From positions 1 through 64,000 of the forward strand of contig NZ_JAATOO010000009.1 in assembly GCF_011806575.1 (NCBI RefSeq): a DNA stretch of 64,000 bases, given 5' to 3'. The DNA is from Vibrio hepatarius (GTDB taxonomy: Bacteria; Pseudomonadota; Gammaproteobacteria; Enterobacterales; Vibrionaceae). Positions 27,638 to 36,782 of this stretch are shown here, one piece after another (positions within the stretch are counted from its first letter, which is position 1; every line of letters begins with the position of its first letter). The notes beneath the pieces were generated by a model. It was not told the DNA's origin, did no database searches, and worked only from the letters and a program-made list of their open reading frames with translations. A program made the position numbers and the translations under genes.

Positions 27638-30208
27638 ATGACATTTAAACTCACTCCCAAACAATGGGTGCTCCCCGCACTCTTAATCTGCCAGCCTGCG
27701 TTGGCGAATGAATTAGCGACATTATCGCAACGTGTTGCACCGGACTTTGCCGACTCAACGTCAAGCAAAGTGCAGAATAAAGGAGGGAACGTTGAACAGT
27801 TAGCTGCACAATATATCGCTTCACAGCAAGCAGATGGCAGCTGGACGGATATTGATTACAGTCTAATTCCGACACAAGAAGCGCCGATTCGCGCTCATCT
27901 TGAGCGAATTGAAATTCTCTCTTCTGTTGCGTTCCTGAATAATGATGCCAACGCAGCGCAAGCGGCTATTTCGGCACTTTACTACTGGTATTCTGCTGAC
28001 CGAACCAATAGTAACTGGTGGTGGAATGAGATCGGGAAACAACTTAGGTTAGGCCCAGCTGCACTTATGTTAGGCGACCACCTCCCAACCGACTTGAATA
28101 CTCTTATTGCTGCAGATATGCCGCTAGCGCCATATAAAACCGGTGCCAACCGAACCGATATTTCTAAAGGCGTAATATTCGGCGGACTGTTAAATAACGA
28201 CCCGTTACAAGTTCAAAAAGGTCTAGATGGTATCGAAGAAACCATCGTCGTCACTGAAGACGAAGGGGTGCAAGCGGATTACTCATTCCAGCAGCATGGT
28301 CCTCAGTTATACATTGGTGGTTACGGCGAAGTGTTCTTTGGCGCGGCATCTTACTGGGCTTATCAAGTTCGTGACTTACAGTGGAAGTTTGCCGCAGACA
28401 AAGTCGATGTGTTGGTAAACTATTTTCTTGAAGGCGTTCGTTGGGCAAACAGCCACGGTACATTAGATTACAACTCACGTGGCCGTGGCATCAGTCGCGT
28501 GGCTACCTCGGACCCAACCACACTCGTCAAACAAAGCGATTATATTGCCGCGCTTATGCCAAGTCGTCAGTCTGAAGCTCTTGCGTTCAAACAGCATTTG
28601 CAAGGCATGAACTCAGGGCTTAGCGGTTACAAACAGTTCTGGCGTTCTGATTACGCCACCAAAGTTGGCTCTGACCATTTTATCGGTATCAAGATGAACT
28701 CTAACCGTATTGAGCCGACAGAAGCGGGCAACGGTGAAAACTTACTGGGCAATTGGTTGGGATTTGGTAGCACTTTTATCATGCAGCGAGGGGATGAGTA
28801 CCACAATTTATTCCCAGTGTGGAACTGGGCTCTAGTACCTGGCGTGACCTCACCGCAATTCGCGACCAAACCAGCAGACTGGGGCCGCATTGAGATGCAA
28901 ACCTCATTCATCGGTGGTGTCTCTGATGGTACATACGGCGTTTCGATCATGGATATGGACGCGTACTCTACTCAAGCGAAGAAAGCATGGTTTAGCTTTA
29001 AAGATGAACTGGTTGCCTTGGGGGCTGGGATCAAATCGACGCGCTCTGAATACGTCAATACGACTGTTAACCAAACCCGTTTGAATGGTCCTGTGACCGT
29101 TGATGGACAGGTTTACCAAAAAGGCAGTCGCCAACTTGTAGGTTCCTCTTGGGTTCATCACGATGGCGTTGGTTACGTATTCCCAGATTTCTGGTACGGT
29201 CAGATGGAAAACGATACTAAGCAAGGTAACTGGCGCACGATCAACAACGGCCAACCGGATCAAGTTGTATCGGATGACGTGTTTATGCTGAGAATTGGCC
29301 ATAGTTGGCAGCCAACCAATGCGTCTTACCAATACATCATTTTGCCTGAAAGTACGGCGACGGATACTCAGGCATACGCAGCTAACCAGCCAATCACTGT
29401 TCTGAGCAATACCGATATTCTACAAGCGGTCACCCATAGCCAACTTAAGATCACGGGAATCGTTTTCCACCAAGCAGGTAGCCTTGTGCTGAGCAGTGGT
29501 AAAGAGATCACGGTAGACAAGCCAAGCGTGGTATTAGTAAACGAATCTAAAGCCGAACCTGAAGTGACCATTTCTACACCGGGTAAGGGTACGCAAGTCA
29601 ATGTTACTTTGACAGACAATGGCCAAGTTCAAGCGACAACGGTGGTGACGTCTGCAGAAAAACGTTTGATGGGTAAAAGCGTGGTAGTGGACTTCAGTGC
29701 GCCAGTTTTACCACCACAAAACGAAACTGTCGTGACAAAATCTGATGTGTTCGTGCGTGACGGGCAGTATGCTTCGCAAAGTTTTGGTAGTAACAGTTAC
29801 CTCGTGGTGAAAAGTGATGGTGTCGGTTATAGCCGTAAAACTGCACTGCAATTTGACCTAACGGGTTTGGATATTGGCAGCGCTTCAACGGCGATATTGC
29901 GCTTACACATCCGCAACGTGAACGCGGACCCAAGCCGAGATATCACCATTTCTCGTTTGTCGAGCTCGAACTGGCAAGAGAGTAACCTCACATGGAATAC
30001 CATGCCGATGGTTGATCAAGTTGGTGCGACAGTGGCGATTACGCCAAGTCAGATTGGTTCATGGTTGGAAGTGGATGTTAGCGAGTTGATTCAAGCCGGC
30101 ACGGTTTCACTGCTACTTGAAAACAATGGCCCAGCAAGTGGTAAGTCAGATGTCAGTTTTTCTAGTCGAGAAAGCGGCAATGGTCCGGAGTTGATCGTGA
30201 CACCATAA
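27638..30208 (+). CDS. Secreted PL8-family glycosaminoglycan lyase with C-terminal DNRLRE/CBM96-like domain
   Basis: 856 aa. A signal peptide (1-23, ending ALA) is followed by a PL8 catalytic toroid with aromatic patch Trp127-129, Asn171 (TGANRTD), His220 (QQHGPQ), Tyr229 (GGYGEVF) and an intact RGRGISR at 281-287, then beta-sandwich domains. The last 150-160 residues form a separate module (DVFVRDGQYASQSFG, RKTALQFDLTGLDIG, WQESNLTWNTMP) of the DNRLRE type, some members of which bind carbohydrate. Beta-elimination of chondroitin- or hyaluronan-like polymers outside the cytoplasm is expected. ATG 27638 was chosen because the signal peptide starts there. Confidence 0.9.
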   Translation: MTFKLTPKQWVLPALLICQPALANELATLSQRVAPDFADSTSSKVQNKGGNVEQLAAQYIASQQADGSWTDIDYSLIPTQEAPIRAHLERIEILSSVAFLNNDANAAQAAISALYYWYSADRTNSNWWWNEIGKQLRLGPAALMLGDHLPTDLNTLIAADMPLAPYKTGANRTDISKGVIFGGLLNNDPLQVQKGLDGIEETIVVTEDEGVQADYSFQQHGPQLYIGGYGEVFFGAASYWAYQVRDLQWKFAADKVDVLVNYFLEGVRWANSHGTLDYNSRGRGISRVATSDPTTLVKQSDYIAALMPSRQSEALAFKQHLQGMNSGLSGYKQFWRSDYATKVGSDHFIGIKMNSNRIEPTEAGNGENLLGNWLGFGSTFIMQRGDEYHNLFPVWNWALVPGVTSPQFATKPADWGRIEMQTSFIGGVSDGTYGVSIMDMDAYSTQAKKAWFSFKDELVALGAGIKSTRSEYVNTTVNQTRLNGPVTVDGQVYQKGSRQLVGSSWVHHDGVGYVFPDFWYGQMENDTKQGNWRTINNGQPDQVVSDDVFMLRIGHSWQPTNASYQYIILPESTATDTQAYAANQPITVLSNTDILQAVTHSQLKITGIVFHQAGSLVLSSGKEITVDKPSVVLVNESKAEPEVTISTPGKGTQVNVTLTDNGQVQATTVVTSAEKRLMGKSVVVDFSAPVLPPQNETVVTKSDVFVRDGQYASQSFGSNSYLVVKSDGVGYSRKTALQFDLTGLDIGSASTAILRLHIRNVNADPSRDITISRLSSSNWQESNLTWNTMPMVDQVGATVAITPSQIGSWLEVDVSELIQAGTVSLLLENNGPASGKSDVSFSSRESGNGPELIVTP

Positions 30209-30212
30209 AAAC

Positions 30213-30242
30213 AAAGCCCAGCGATATCGCTGGGCTTTTTTT
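30213..30242. terminator. Bidirectional terminator between the PL8 and sulfatase genes
   Basis: A 26-base perfect inverted repeat (30213-30238) around GCCCAGCGATATCGCTGGGC with A runs before and T runs after. It sits between the convergent secreted PL8 gene and the sulfatase operon and can end both. Confidence 0.9.
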
Positions 30243-30257
30243 AGTTCTGAATCCAGA

Positions 30258-31724
30258 TTAGCGAGTTTGCTTGCTCTTAATCACATCTTGCAGCTTCTCT
30301 TCTAGCTCAGCCACTTTCTCTGGCATTTGCTCTGCTAAGTTCACTACCTGACCAACATCATCATACAAATCGAACAGTTGCGGTTTAGACAAGTTGCCTT
30401 TCTCATTGCCCGTGTATTGGCAAACAAAATCGTCATCGTGTGGTGGAATGTAAGCGTAGCGCTGGTCACGGAAGACTTTTTTGTACTGCATCCCTTCTAG
30501 CACCATTGAGTCTCTACCAACCTGATCTCGGCCAGTCAAAGTATCAATCAACGCTTGGCTATCTGGCGCTTCTGCTGACTCAAGTGGTTGATTCACCATT
30601 TGCGCGAACGAATGATACAAGTCGACTTGATTAAATAATGCGTCCGTTTCGCCCGGTTGGATTTGTGCAGGCCAGCGGACAATAAATGGTACTCGGGTTC
30701 CGCCTTCAAACAAGCTGTATTTACCGCCACGCAGAGGTCCAGCCATGCGGTGATCACCGTTGAACTCAACCGCTTGATCTTTATAACCGTCGTTCAAGAC
30801 CGGACCGTTGTCACTGGAGAAAATCACTAAGGTGTTGTCTTTCAGGCCTAAGGATTCCAATCTGTCTAGTACCTTACCGATACACCAGTCCATCTCGACG
30901 ATCACATCACCGCGCACACCATGAGGGGTCGCTCCTCTAAATCGAGGGTTTGGGATGCGTGGTACATGGGGTTGGTGTAGAGCGTAATATAGGAAAAATG
31001 GCTCGTCTTGATTCCGCTCGATAAACTCAATCGCTTTGTCAGCAAAGACTTCACCCATCGTTTCATCATCCCAGATCGCAGACTGACCACCGCGCATATG
31101 ACCGATACGGCTGACGCCATTGATGATGGTGCCGTCGTGACCATGATCGTACATCACATCCAAAAGTTCTGGATTGTGGCGACCTGTTGGTACGTCAGCA
31201 AACGCTTTGTCCCAATCGTAAGTCACTTCAATCGGGTCTGAAGGATCAAGGTTATCAACATGGCGATTGTCGATGTAAACACAAGGTACGCGATCATTGG
31301 TCGCCGCCATGATGTACGAGTCGTCGAAGCCGACATCGTTAGGTGTGCCTTGAATTTCTCGATTGAAATCGAGTTCACCGTCCCCAAGACCCAGGTGCCA
31401 TTTACCCACAATACCCGTTCGGTAGCCCACTTTTTGCAGCATTTTGGGCATGGTGCTGTCGCGAATACCAATGATCTGAGGGGCGTCGCCCGGCAGTACC
31501 GCTGCGTCTGGGTTGCGCCACGGGTAAGAGCCAGTCAACAGACTATAACGCGAAGGCGTACACGTCGCCGCCGTCGCATAACCTTGGTTGAATTTAAGGC
31601 CTTCTTCCGCCAGTTTGTCTAGGTTTGGTGTTGGAATGTCGTTGGCGCCATAGCAGCTAACGTCGCCAAAACCTAAGTCGTCAGCGTAGATGATGATGAT
31701 ATTTGGGTGCTTAGTGTCACTCAT
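30258..31724 (-). CDS. Type I sulfatase A (Cys-type), cytoplasmic
   Basis: 488 aa. The formylglycine site is C55-T-P-S-R, a Cys-type signature that needs maturation by anSME or FGE. Calcium-ligand Asp15-Asp16 (YADDLG) and the later SSDNGP are present, as is GKWHLG. No signal peptide, so it should desulfate imported saccharides in the cytoplasm, where the neighbouring maturase also works. It starts 3 bases after sulfatase B with AAGGAT inside the end of that gene, so they are translationally linked. Substrate position (4-O, 6-O or 2-O) cannot be assigned by reading. Confidence 0.92.
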   Translation of the reverse strand: MSDTKHPNIIIIYADDLGFGDVSCYGANDIPTPNLDKLAEEGLKFNQGYATAATCTPSRYSLLTGSYPWRNPDAAVLPGDAPQIIGIRDSTMPKMLQKVGYRTGIVGKWHLGLGDGELDFNREIQGTPNDVGFDDSYIMAATNDRVPCVYIDNRHVDNLDPSDPIEVTYDWDKAFADVPTGRHNPELLDVMYDHGHDGTIINGVSRIGHMRGGQSAIWDDETMGEVFADKAIEFIERNQDEPFFLYYALHQPHVPRIPNPRFRGATPHGVRGDVIVEMDWCIGKVLDRLESLGLKDNTLVIFSSDNGPVLNDGYKDQAVEFNGDHRMAGPLRGGKYSLFEGGTRVPFIVRWPAQIQPGETDALFNQVDLYHSFAQMVNQPLESAEAPDSQALIDTLTGRDQVGRDSMVLEGMQYKKVFRDQRYAYIPPHDDDFVCQYTGNEKGNLSKPQLFDLYDDVGQVVNLAEQMPEKVAELEEKLQDVIKSKQTR

Positions 31725-31727
31725 TCG

Positions 31728-33206
31728 TTATCCTTGATTGGTAAATAGTTGGTACGGCAATAGCTCCGCAAGCACTTGCTCTGTCGCCCACGGGTCATTG
31801 GTCCGCACCAGCTCTTCTGCTAAAGCGGCCAATAAACTGCGCTCTAACGGTGCGCTTGGGGTGAATGAAAGATTGTGTAGTTGATACGGATCGTGGCTAT
31901 TGTCGAAAAACAATATGCAGCTTAGGTTGGCGTTATCGTCGATTTCTAATGCCAATGAGTAGCGTTTGGTTTTAATTCCACGACTGACAGGGAAGTAGTC
32001 TGCGACTTTATTATCTTGGTCGCGTTTCCCATCAATGTTCTTGATGTACAGGGCACTTTTCGGTAACTCAATGCCAATATCAGTTTGGAAGGCCGAGGCC
32101 AAGTTTCGACCGTGAATCCCTCTTGGACAGAGTGAATCCAGTCCCATCGTGCCTAAAATAGTTGGCATAATGTCGGCGCTGCTAAGGAACGCTGGGTTTT
32201 GTTTAGCTTGATTGTTCTGAGTCGTTTTGACGATAAAAGGTACCGAGAATGCTTCGTTGTAGATGCAGTTCTTGGCATCGTTTACGCCTTGGCTACATAA
32301 GGTTTCGCCGTGATCGCTGGTAAACACAACCACGGTATTGTCCCATTCGCCGATGGCTTTAAGTGTCTCGACTAGACGCCCAAACTCACTGTCTGTGCCC
32401 GTCACATTGGCAAAGTAATAAGGCGCGCTATGTGCCTTCTCGAGATTTGTATCTGCGTTGTCACGCTGCAAAAGCTCATCCACTGGTGTGTCTTTATAAC
32501 GCAGCCAATCTTCTAAGCGACAATCATCAAGGCTGTCGTAGGGGCTGTGCGGTGGGTTCATCGAGATAAACAGCGCAAATGGTTTGTCTTCGTCGCGCTC
32601 GCCATGTTCATTTTTTAGGTACTCAATCGCCTTGTCGGTTTCATGTTCAGCCGACCACACCTTGGGCTCGTGACGACGACCGTTGGTATCGTAGTAGTGC
32701 GGATTGTTGTGCTCATCAAACGTACCGTAACCATACCAATAATCGATGCCATGACGGCGCTGTGGTTCAGTATACGAATCCCACGCGGGAACATTTGGGT
32801 CTACATAGTGACCAGGCTTAGCTGGATCGTTTGGCGTGGGCACATCCAAATGCCACTTCCCGATGTAACCAACGTGATAACCAGCCATGGAAAGTGCATC
32901 CGTAAAGCAAATCGCGGTTTCTGGTAACTCGGAGTTCACGCGGTCTGAGTTGCAGTTTAATGGTACGCCACTGCGAGACGGGAATTGTCCGGTCATCAGA
33001 CTGCCTCGATGTGGGCTACAAACTGGGCAGTTGCTCACAGCGTTGTTGAGTAGAGTCGATTGTTTGATAAAAGCATCAAGGTTCGGTGTGTAAACAGGGT
33101 CACCCACACCAGGAATAAAGTCGCGATAGTCAGGATCTTGCCAGATACCCAACGACATCAGTCGAAACTGATCGGGGAAGACATAGAGTAGATTGGGCTT
33201 TTTCAT
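31728..33206 (-). CDS. Type I sulfatase B (Cys-type), cytoplasmic
   Basis: 492 aa. The active-site Cys63 lies in C-S-P-H-R (NCPVCSPHRGSLMTGQFPSRSG), again the Cys-type site. Metal residues are in YVFPDQ and TSDHGE, and GKWHLD is conserved. No signal peptide. First gene of the two-sulfatase operon and divergent from the maturase gene, with two KdgR boxes in the 135-base spacer. The sequence differs clearly from sulfatase A, so the two probably remove sulfate from different positions. The ribosome-binding site is weak. Confidence 0.92.
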   Translation of the reverse strand: MKKPNLLYVFPDQFRLMSLGIWQDPDYRDFIPGVGDPVYTPNLDAFIKQSTLLNNAVSNCPVCSPHRGSLMTGQFPSRSGVPLNCNSDRVNSELPETAICFTDALSMAGYHVGYIGKWHLDVPTPNDPAKPGHYVDPNVPAWDSYTEPQRRHGIDYWYGYGTFDEHNNPHYYDTNGRRHEPKVWSAEHETDKAIEYLKNEHGERDEDKPFALFISMNPPHSPYDSLDDCRLEDWLRYKDTPVDELLQRDNADTNLEKAHSAPYYFANVTGTDSEFGRLVETLKAIGEWDNTVVVFTSDHGETLCSQGVNDAKNCIYNEAFSVPFIVKTTQNNQAKQNPAFLSSADIMPTILGTMGLDSLCPRGIHGRNLASAFQTDIGIELPKSALYIKNIDGKRDQDNKVADYFPVSRGIKTKRYSLALEIDDNANLSCILFFDNSHDPYQLHNLSFTPSAPLERSLLAALAEELVRTNDPWATEQVLAELLPYQLFTNQG

Positions 33207-33240
33207 GATTCACAATAGTAAAAAATTTATATTATTATAT

Positions 33241-33255
33241 TGAAACGTCGTTTTA
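33241..33255. promoter_or_regulatory. KdgR-type box before the sulfatase operon
   Basis: TGAAACGTCGTTTTA matches the consensus fully. It begins 35 bases before the start of sulfatase B (minus strand). Confidence 0.82.
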
Positions 33256-33290
33256 AAATTGTTGTTTGTGATCACGGATTGATAATAAAT

Positions 33291-33305
33291 TAAAATGGCG
33301 TTTTA
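33291..33305. promoter_or_regulatory. KdgR-type box before the sulfatase maturase gene
   Basis: TAAAATGGCGTTTTA lies 37 bases before the maturase start, 50 bases centre to centre from the box serving the divergent sulfatases. Confidence 0.75.
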
Positions 33306-33341
33306 AAATAATACGTCAATCAAGCAAAAGGCGTCTCTAAA

Positions 33342-34544
33342 GTGTCAGTCATCATTCCCACCAGTAAGGTGAAAGCAAAGCGTCCGTTTCATATTCTATC
33401 TAAACCGATAGGGCCCTTGTGTAATCTCGACTGTGAGTATTGTTTCTATCTCGACAAAACCGACTATTACCCTGAAACCAAGCAGTTTGACATGGGTAAC
33501 ACCACGCTTGAGGCACACGTAAAAAACTACATCGAGAGTCAACCGGTTGGTTGCCGTGAAGTGACGTTTGGCTGGCAAGGTGGGGAACCAACACTTAGAG
33601 GGTTGGACTTTTTTCGCCAAGCCGTTGCACTACAACAGAAGTACGCGCGTCCGGGAATGGAAATCATCAATACGTTGCAAACCAACGGAGTGTTGATTAA
33701 CGACAATTGGGCGGCATTTCTTAAACAGCACAAGTTTTTGGTTGGCATCAGTATTGATGGTGATGAAGAACTGCATGACCACTATCGCAAAACCCGTAGC
33801 GGTAAAGGTTCTTATCGTCAGGTAGTTCAAGGTCTACAGATGCTGCAAAAGCACCAGGTTGATACTAACGTGCTGACCGTGATTCAGAACCATAACGGCG
33901 ACCATGGCAAGCGGGTATATCGACACTTGAAACAACTCGGGGTGAAGTTCATTCAGTTCATCCCGATTGTTGAGCCAGAAAAAGGTAAAGGTGTTTCTGA
34001 GCGCAGTGTATCACCAGCGCAGTTTGGTCAGTTTATGGTTGATGTGTTTGAGGAATGGCGCAAAGGGGACATTGGCAAGGTGTACGTCAGCCACTTTGAT
34101 AATGCGCTCGGTATGCATTTAGGGATGCCATCATCTATTTGTGTTCATGCGCCTCAATGCGGTGAGAATTTAGTCATCGAGCACAATGGCGATGTATATA
34201 GCTGCGACCATTTCGTCTATCCAGAATTCAAAGTGGGCAATATCAACCAGCGGGATTATCCGGATTTGATTGAAACGCCTGTCCAACAACAGTTTTCTAC
34301 TCGTAAGCCAATTGGTAGCCAAACCCATTGTCTGCAATGCGATCAACGTTCGCTTTGTCATGGCGCTTGTCCTGCGCAGCGAATCGACGAAAACGGCGAG
34401 CTATCGATCTCAGCCAAGCACTACCTGTGCGAAGGGTACTATCAGTTGTTTTCACACCTACGCCCTTATCTTGAAGCAATGGGGCGATGCTTGCAGCGTG
34501 GACTACCACCGCTTTATTACGCGCGATTTATGCGCCAAAACTAA
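33342..34544 (+). CDS. Anaerobic sulfatase-maturating enzyme (radical SAM, anSME)
   Basis: 400 aa. It oxidises the active-site Cys of sulfatases to formylglycine in the cytoplasm using SAM and iron-sulfur clusters. The radical SAM CxxxCxxC motif is C27-x3-C31-x2-C34 (CNLDCEYCFYL). A GWQGGEPTLRG block follows, and the C-terminal third holds the SPASM cluster cysteines (CVHAPQCGENLVIEHNGDVYSCDHFVYPE and CLQCDQRSLCHGACPAQR). The start is GTG with AAAGGCG upstream. It is paired with the divergent Cys-type sulfatases and shares their KdgR-controlled spacer. Confidence 0.95.
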   Translation: MSVIIPTSKVKAKRPFHILSKPIGPLCNLDCEYCFYLDKTDYYPETKQFDMGNTTLEAHVKNYIESQPVGCREVTFGWQGGEPTLRGLDFFRQAVALQQKYARPGMEIINTLQTNGVLINDNWAAFLKQHKFLVGISIDGDEELHDHYRKTRSGKGSYRQVVQGLQMLQKHQVDTNVLTVIQNHNGDHGKRVYRHLKQLGVKFIQFIPIVEPEKGKGVSERSVSPAQFGQFMVDVFEEWRKGDIGKVYVSHFDNALGMHLGMPSSICVHAPQCGENLVIEHNGDVYSCDHFVYPEFKVGNINQRDYPDLIETPVQQQFSTRKPIGSQTHCLQCDQRSLCHGACPAQRIDENGELSISAKHYLCEGYYQLFSHLRPYLEAMGRCLQRGLPPLYYARFMRQN

Positions 34545-34850
34545 GTCGTTGCTTTAACAATTCAGACTTTAGATTAACGTTTTCCCACACAACGTCGCGT
34601 TTGTCGCTCTCTTTCTATGAACTACACATTACACCGTGGTGAGAGGGCATCTTGCCGTTAAACAGCGAAGCTCTCGAGAGCGTACAAACAGAAGACGCAC
34701 AATAAACATTGTCAAACGTATAGTATCAGTGGCGAGCTTATCCACAGTTGGCATTCTTGCGACCACGCGATCATAACAACCCAGCAGAACTGAACGAGTT
34801 TGGTCTATGATCAACAGTGCAAGACTCAGACATTCTCTAAAAAATTTAAT
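34545..34850. other. Gene-free stretch after the maturase gene
   Basis: About 300 bases before the first KdgR box of the DUF2264 gene. A 61-codon minus-strand frame (34629-34814) has no recognisable product and no clear ribosome site. No terminator stem was clear. I see nothing else supportable. Confidence 0.5.
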
Positions 34851-34865
34851 TGAAACGTTGTTTTA
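34851..34865. promoter_or_regulatory. KdgR-type box 1 before the DUF2264 gene
   Basis: TGAAACGTTGTTTTA fits the consensus fully. First of three boxes within 121 bases upstream of the DUF2264 gene. Confidence 0.82.
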
Positions 34866-34923
34866 ATTATATTGGTGTTGTGATTTCAAATTTGTGAGCT
34901 GAGTAGCTGTTGATCTAAAAAAA

Positions 34924-34938
34924 TGAAACATAGTTTTG
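34924..34938. promoter_or_regulatory. KdgR-type box 2 before the DUF2264 gene
   Basis: TGAAACATAGTTTTG differs from the consensus only at the last base. It is 73 bases (about seven helical turns) from box 1. Confidence 0.7.
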
Positions 34939-34956
34939 ATCTTCATATCATAAATA

Positions 34957-34971
34957 TAAAAAAGCGTTTCA
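34957..34971. promoter_or_regulatory. KdgR-type box 3 before the DUF2264 gene
   Basis: TAAAAAAGCGTTTCA, in the reverse sense TGAAACGCTTTTTTA. It lies 33 bases (about three turns) beyond box 2 and 64 bases before the start codon. Confidence 0.7.
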
Positions 34972-35034
34972 ATAATTAAATTCGATGGGTTTTAATTCAC
35001 CTCATTGATGGTTTTGTTGTTAAGCGAGTAACCC

Positions 35035-36756
35035 GTGGCAAGAAGTTTGAATTGTTTGGCAAATACGGTGCAAGGATGCATAAGCCGTTCTGAAACGCTG
35101 CAAATGCTAAAAGTGATTGTAGAGCGTCAGATGGTGGTTGTTCGTGGAACAGCGCAAGACCTGCCAAACTTTAATAGCGCGGCACACTACACGGCAAGCG
35201 TTGCGGGTATCGAGCATATTTGTCGTTTAATGTGGGGCGCAGTACCCGCTGGAAATGAACTCAGTAGTGAGCACGATGAGCTACGCCGATTAATCGTCAA
35301 CGGTACTAACCCATCGCACCCAGACTTTTGGCAGTTTCCGCGCAACTATGATCAACGCGTGGTGGAGATGTCTTCGATTGCTGTTGCGCTAATTGATGCC
35401 AACGAGCTTTATTGGCAACCACTGGGTCACGAGCAGCGCGCCAATCTTGCGGCTTGGTTAAATTCGGTTACCGATTTAGAGCTGCCACCAAACAACTGGC
35501 GCTGGTTTCGAGTCCTTATATTGAAAGCGCTATCGTTATTAGGCGTTGAGATTAAGCAACAAGTGCTTGAACAGGATCTCGCGTTTATTGATGAAATGTA
35601 TTTAGCAAACGGGTTGTACCAAGATGGTCTCACAGGAGTAGTGGATTATTACAATCCGTTTGCTTTCCAACTTTATGCTTTGGTTTATGCGCGATGGGAT
35701 AACTCACAGAGCGAATTCAGTCAGATTCTGCTTCGCCGTGCGATTGAGTTTTCCAATAGCTACCAATACTGGTTTAGCCAAGATGGCAAACCACTTTGCT
35801 ATGGGCGCTCGCTAAATTACCGCTTTGCTGGTGCTGCGTTTTGGGTTGAGTTGGCGCGTTCTGGTCATCCGGATGTCGATGTTCAACTCGCCAGAACCTG
35901 CTGGCAACTAACTATGGGCTGGTGGAGCGAGCAACCAATTTGGGACAACAATGCCCAACTACTCCCAGGCTTTGCCTATCCGAATTTGTTAAGCAGCGAA
36001 TTTTATACTTCGTATGCCTCGCCGATGTTAGCGCTTAAAGCCTTTAATGCGCTGGCTCTTTCTGATGATCATCCGTTTTGGCAGGCGTCGTTAACCCCGT
36101 TACTTGATATGGAACAACCCGTCAAAGTCGCTAATCATTTGTTAATACGACGTGGTGGGGTGTACATGTTGACCAACGGCAAAGGCTCTGCCGAATTACG
36201 CCATTGTAATGATAAGTACGCAAAGTTTGCTTACAGCTCGGATCATGGTCTATGTGTTGAAAGTAGCCAGTGGATCGATCAGGGCTGGGCAGGCGACAAC
36301 ATTCTTGCTTTTCGCCACCCTGAAACCAAGCAATGGATAAGCCGTTCGCGCAATCTAGAAGCTCACGTACACGGTGATTCCTTGGTTTCTGTCTGGAGCC
36401 CATTTCCTGGATGCGAAGTGAAAACCACTCAAAGGTTTTCCCACGGCAAAGAGGTGCGACTTAATCAGGTTACCACCAACCAACCACTGGATTTTGTCAT
36501 GACAGGATATGCGGTTGATACGTGGAATCAATGGTTTAGCCATAATGAACCACGTGAGTCGAAAGTGGAGTCAGACAATCTATACAGCGAACTTATTTTG
36601 ATCAGCGGACCTGGAGAAACACGCGTTTATCCGTGTGCGCCGAACACTAACTTACTTTATCCACATGCCAGCGTGCCAGTGATAACAGGGCAGTTTCTGC
36701 AAGGAACATCAAATCTGTTAGTTGAAGTGTGTGCTGGGAAAAAGAATCCCCTTTAA
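35035..36756 (+). CDS. DUF2264-family protein, probable glycosidase of the locus
   Basis: 573 aa, no signal peptide. The N-terminal two thirds match the DUF2264 (PF10022) pattern: HYTASVAGIEHICRLMWGAVPAG, DYDQRVVEMSSIAVAL-like helices, PPNNWRWFRVLILKALSLLG, LYQDGLTGVVDYYNPFAFQLYALVYAR and KPLCYGRSLNYRFAGAAFW, all suggesting an (alpha/alpha) barrel with aromatic- and acid-rich loops. I recall, unverified, that some members are classed as GH154 glucuronidases. Three KdgR boxes and the ABC transporter behind it tie it to uronate-containing oligosaccharides. The GTG start is likely but not certain; ATG at 35104 is an alternative. The actual reaction is unknown. Confidence 0.8.
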   Translation: MARSLNCLANTVQGCISRSETLQMLKVIVERQMVVVRGTAQDLPNFNSAAHYTASVAGIEHICRLMWGAVPAGNELSSEHDELRRLIVNGTNPSHPDFWQFPRNYDQRVVEMSSIAVALIDANELYWQPLGHEQRANLAAWLNSVTDLELPPNNWRWFRVLILKALSLLGVEIKQQVLEQDLAFIDEMYLANGLYQDGLTGVVDYYNPFAFQLYALVYARWDNSQSEFSQILLRRAIEFSNSYQYWFSQDGKPLCYGRSLNYRFAGAAFWVELARSGHPDVDVQLARTCWQLTMGWWSEQPIWDNNAQLLPGFAYPNLLSSEFYTSYASPMLALKAFNALALSDDHPFWQASLTPLLDMEQPVKVANHLLIRRGGVYMLTNGKGSAELRHCNDKYAKFAYSSDHGLCVESSQWIDQGWAGDNILAFRHPETKQWISRSRNLEAHVHGDSLVSVWSPFPGCEVKTTQRFSHGKEVRLNQVTTNQPLDFVMTGYAVDTWNQWFSHNEPRESKVESDNLYSELILISGPGETRVYPCAPNTNLLYPHASVPVITGQFLQGTSNLLVEVCAGKKNPL

Positions 36757-36782
36757 TAATGAATCACATCAGGGAGTGACTG

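Noticed and set aside
27365..27640. KdgR box before the secreted PL8 gene as a firm call
   Set aside because: The only candidate lacks the central C and G and lies in AT-rich DNA, so it is kept only as a weak feature.
28904..29332. A 142-codon minus-strand open frame inside the secreted PL8 gene
   Set aside because: Antisense shadow of a conserved domain; no similarity to a known protein and no start context.
31260..31622. A 120-codon plus-strand open frame inside sulfatase A
   Set aside because: It is antisense to a clear sulfatase with conserved active-site motifs, has an Arg-rich accidental composition and no ribosome site.
34629..34814. A 61-codon minus-strand frame in the spacer after the maturase gene, considered as a transposase remnant
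   Set aside because: I could not match it to any transposase family, and no inverted repeats or target duplications flank it.
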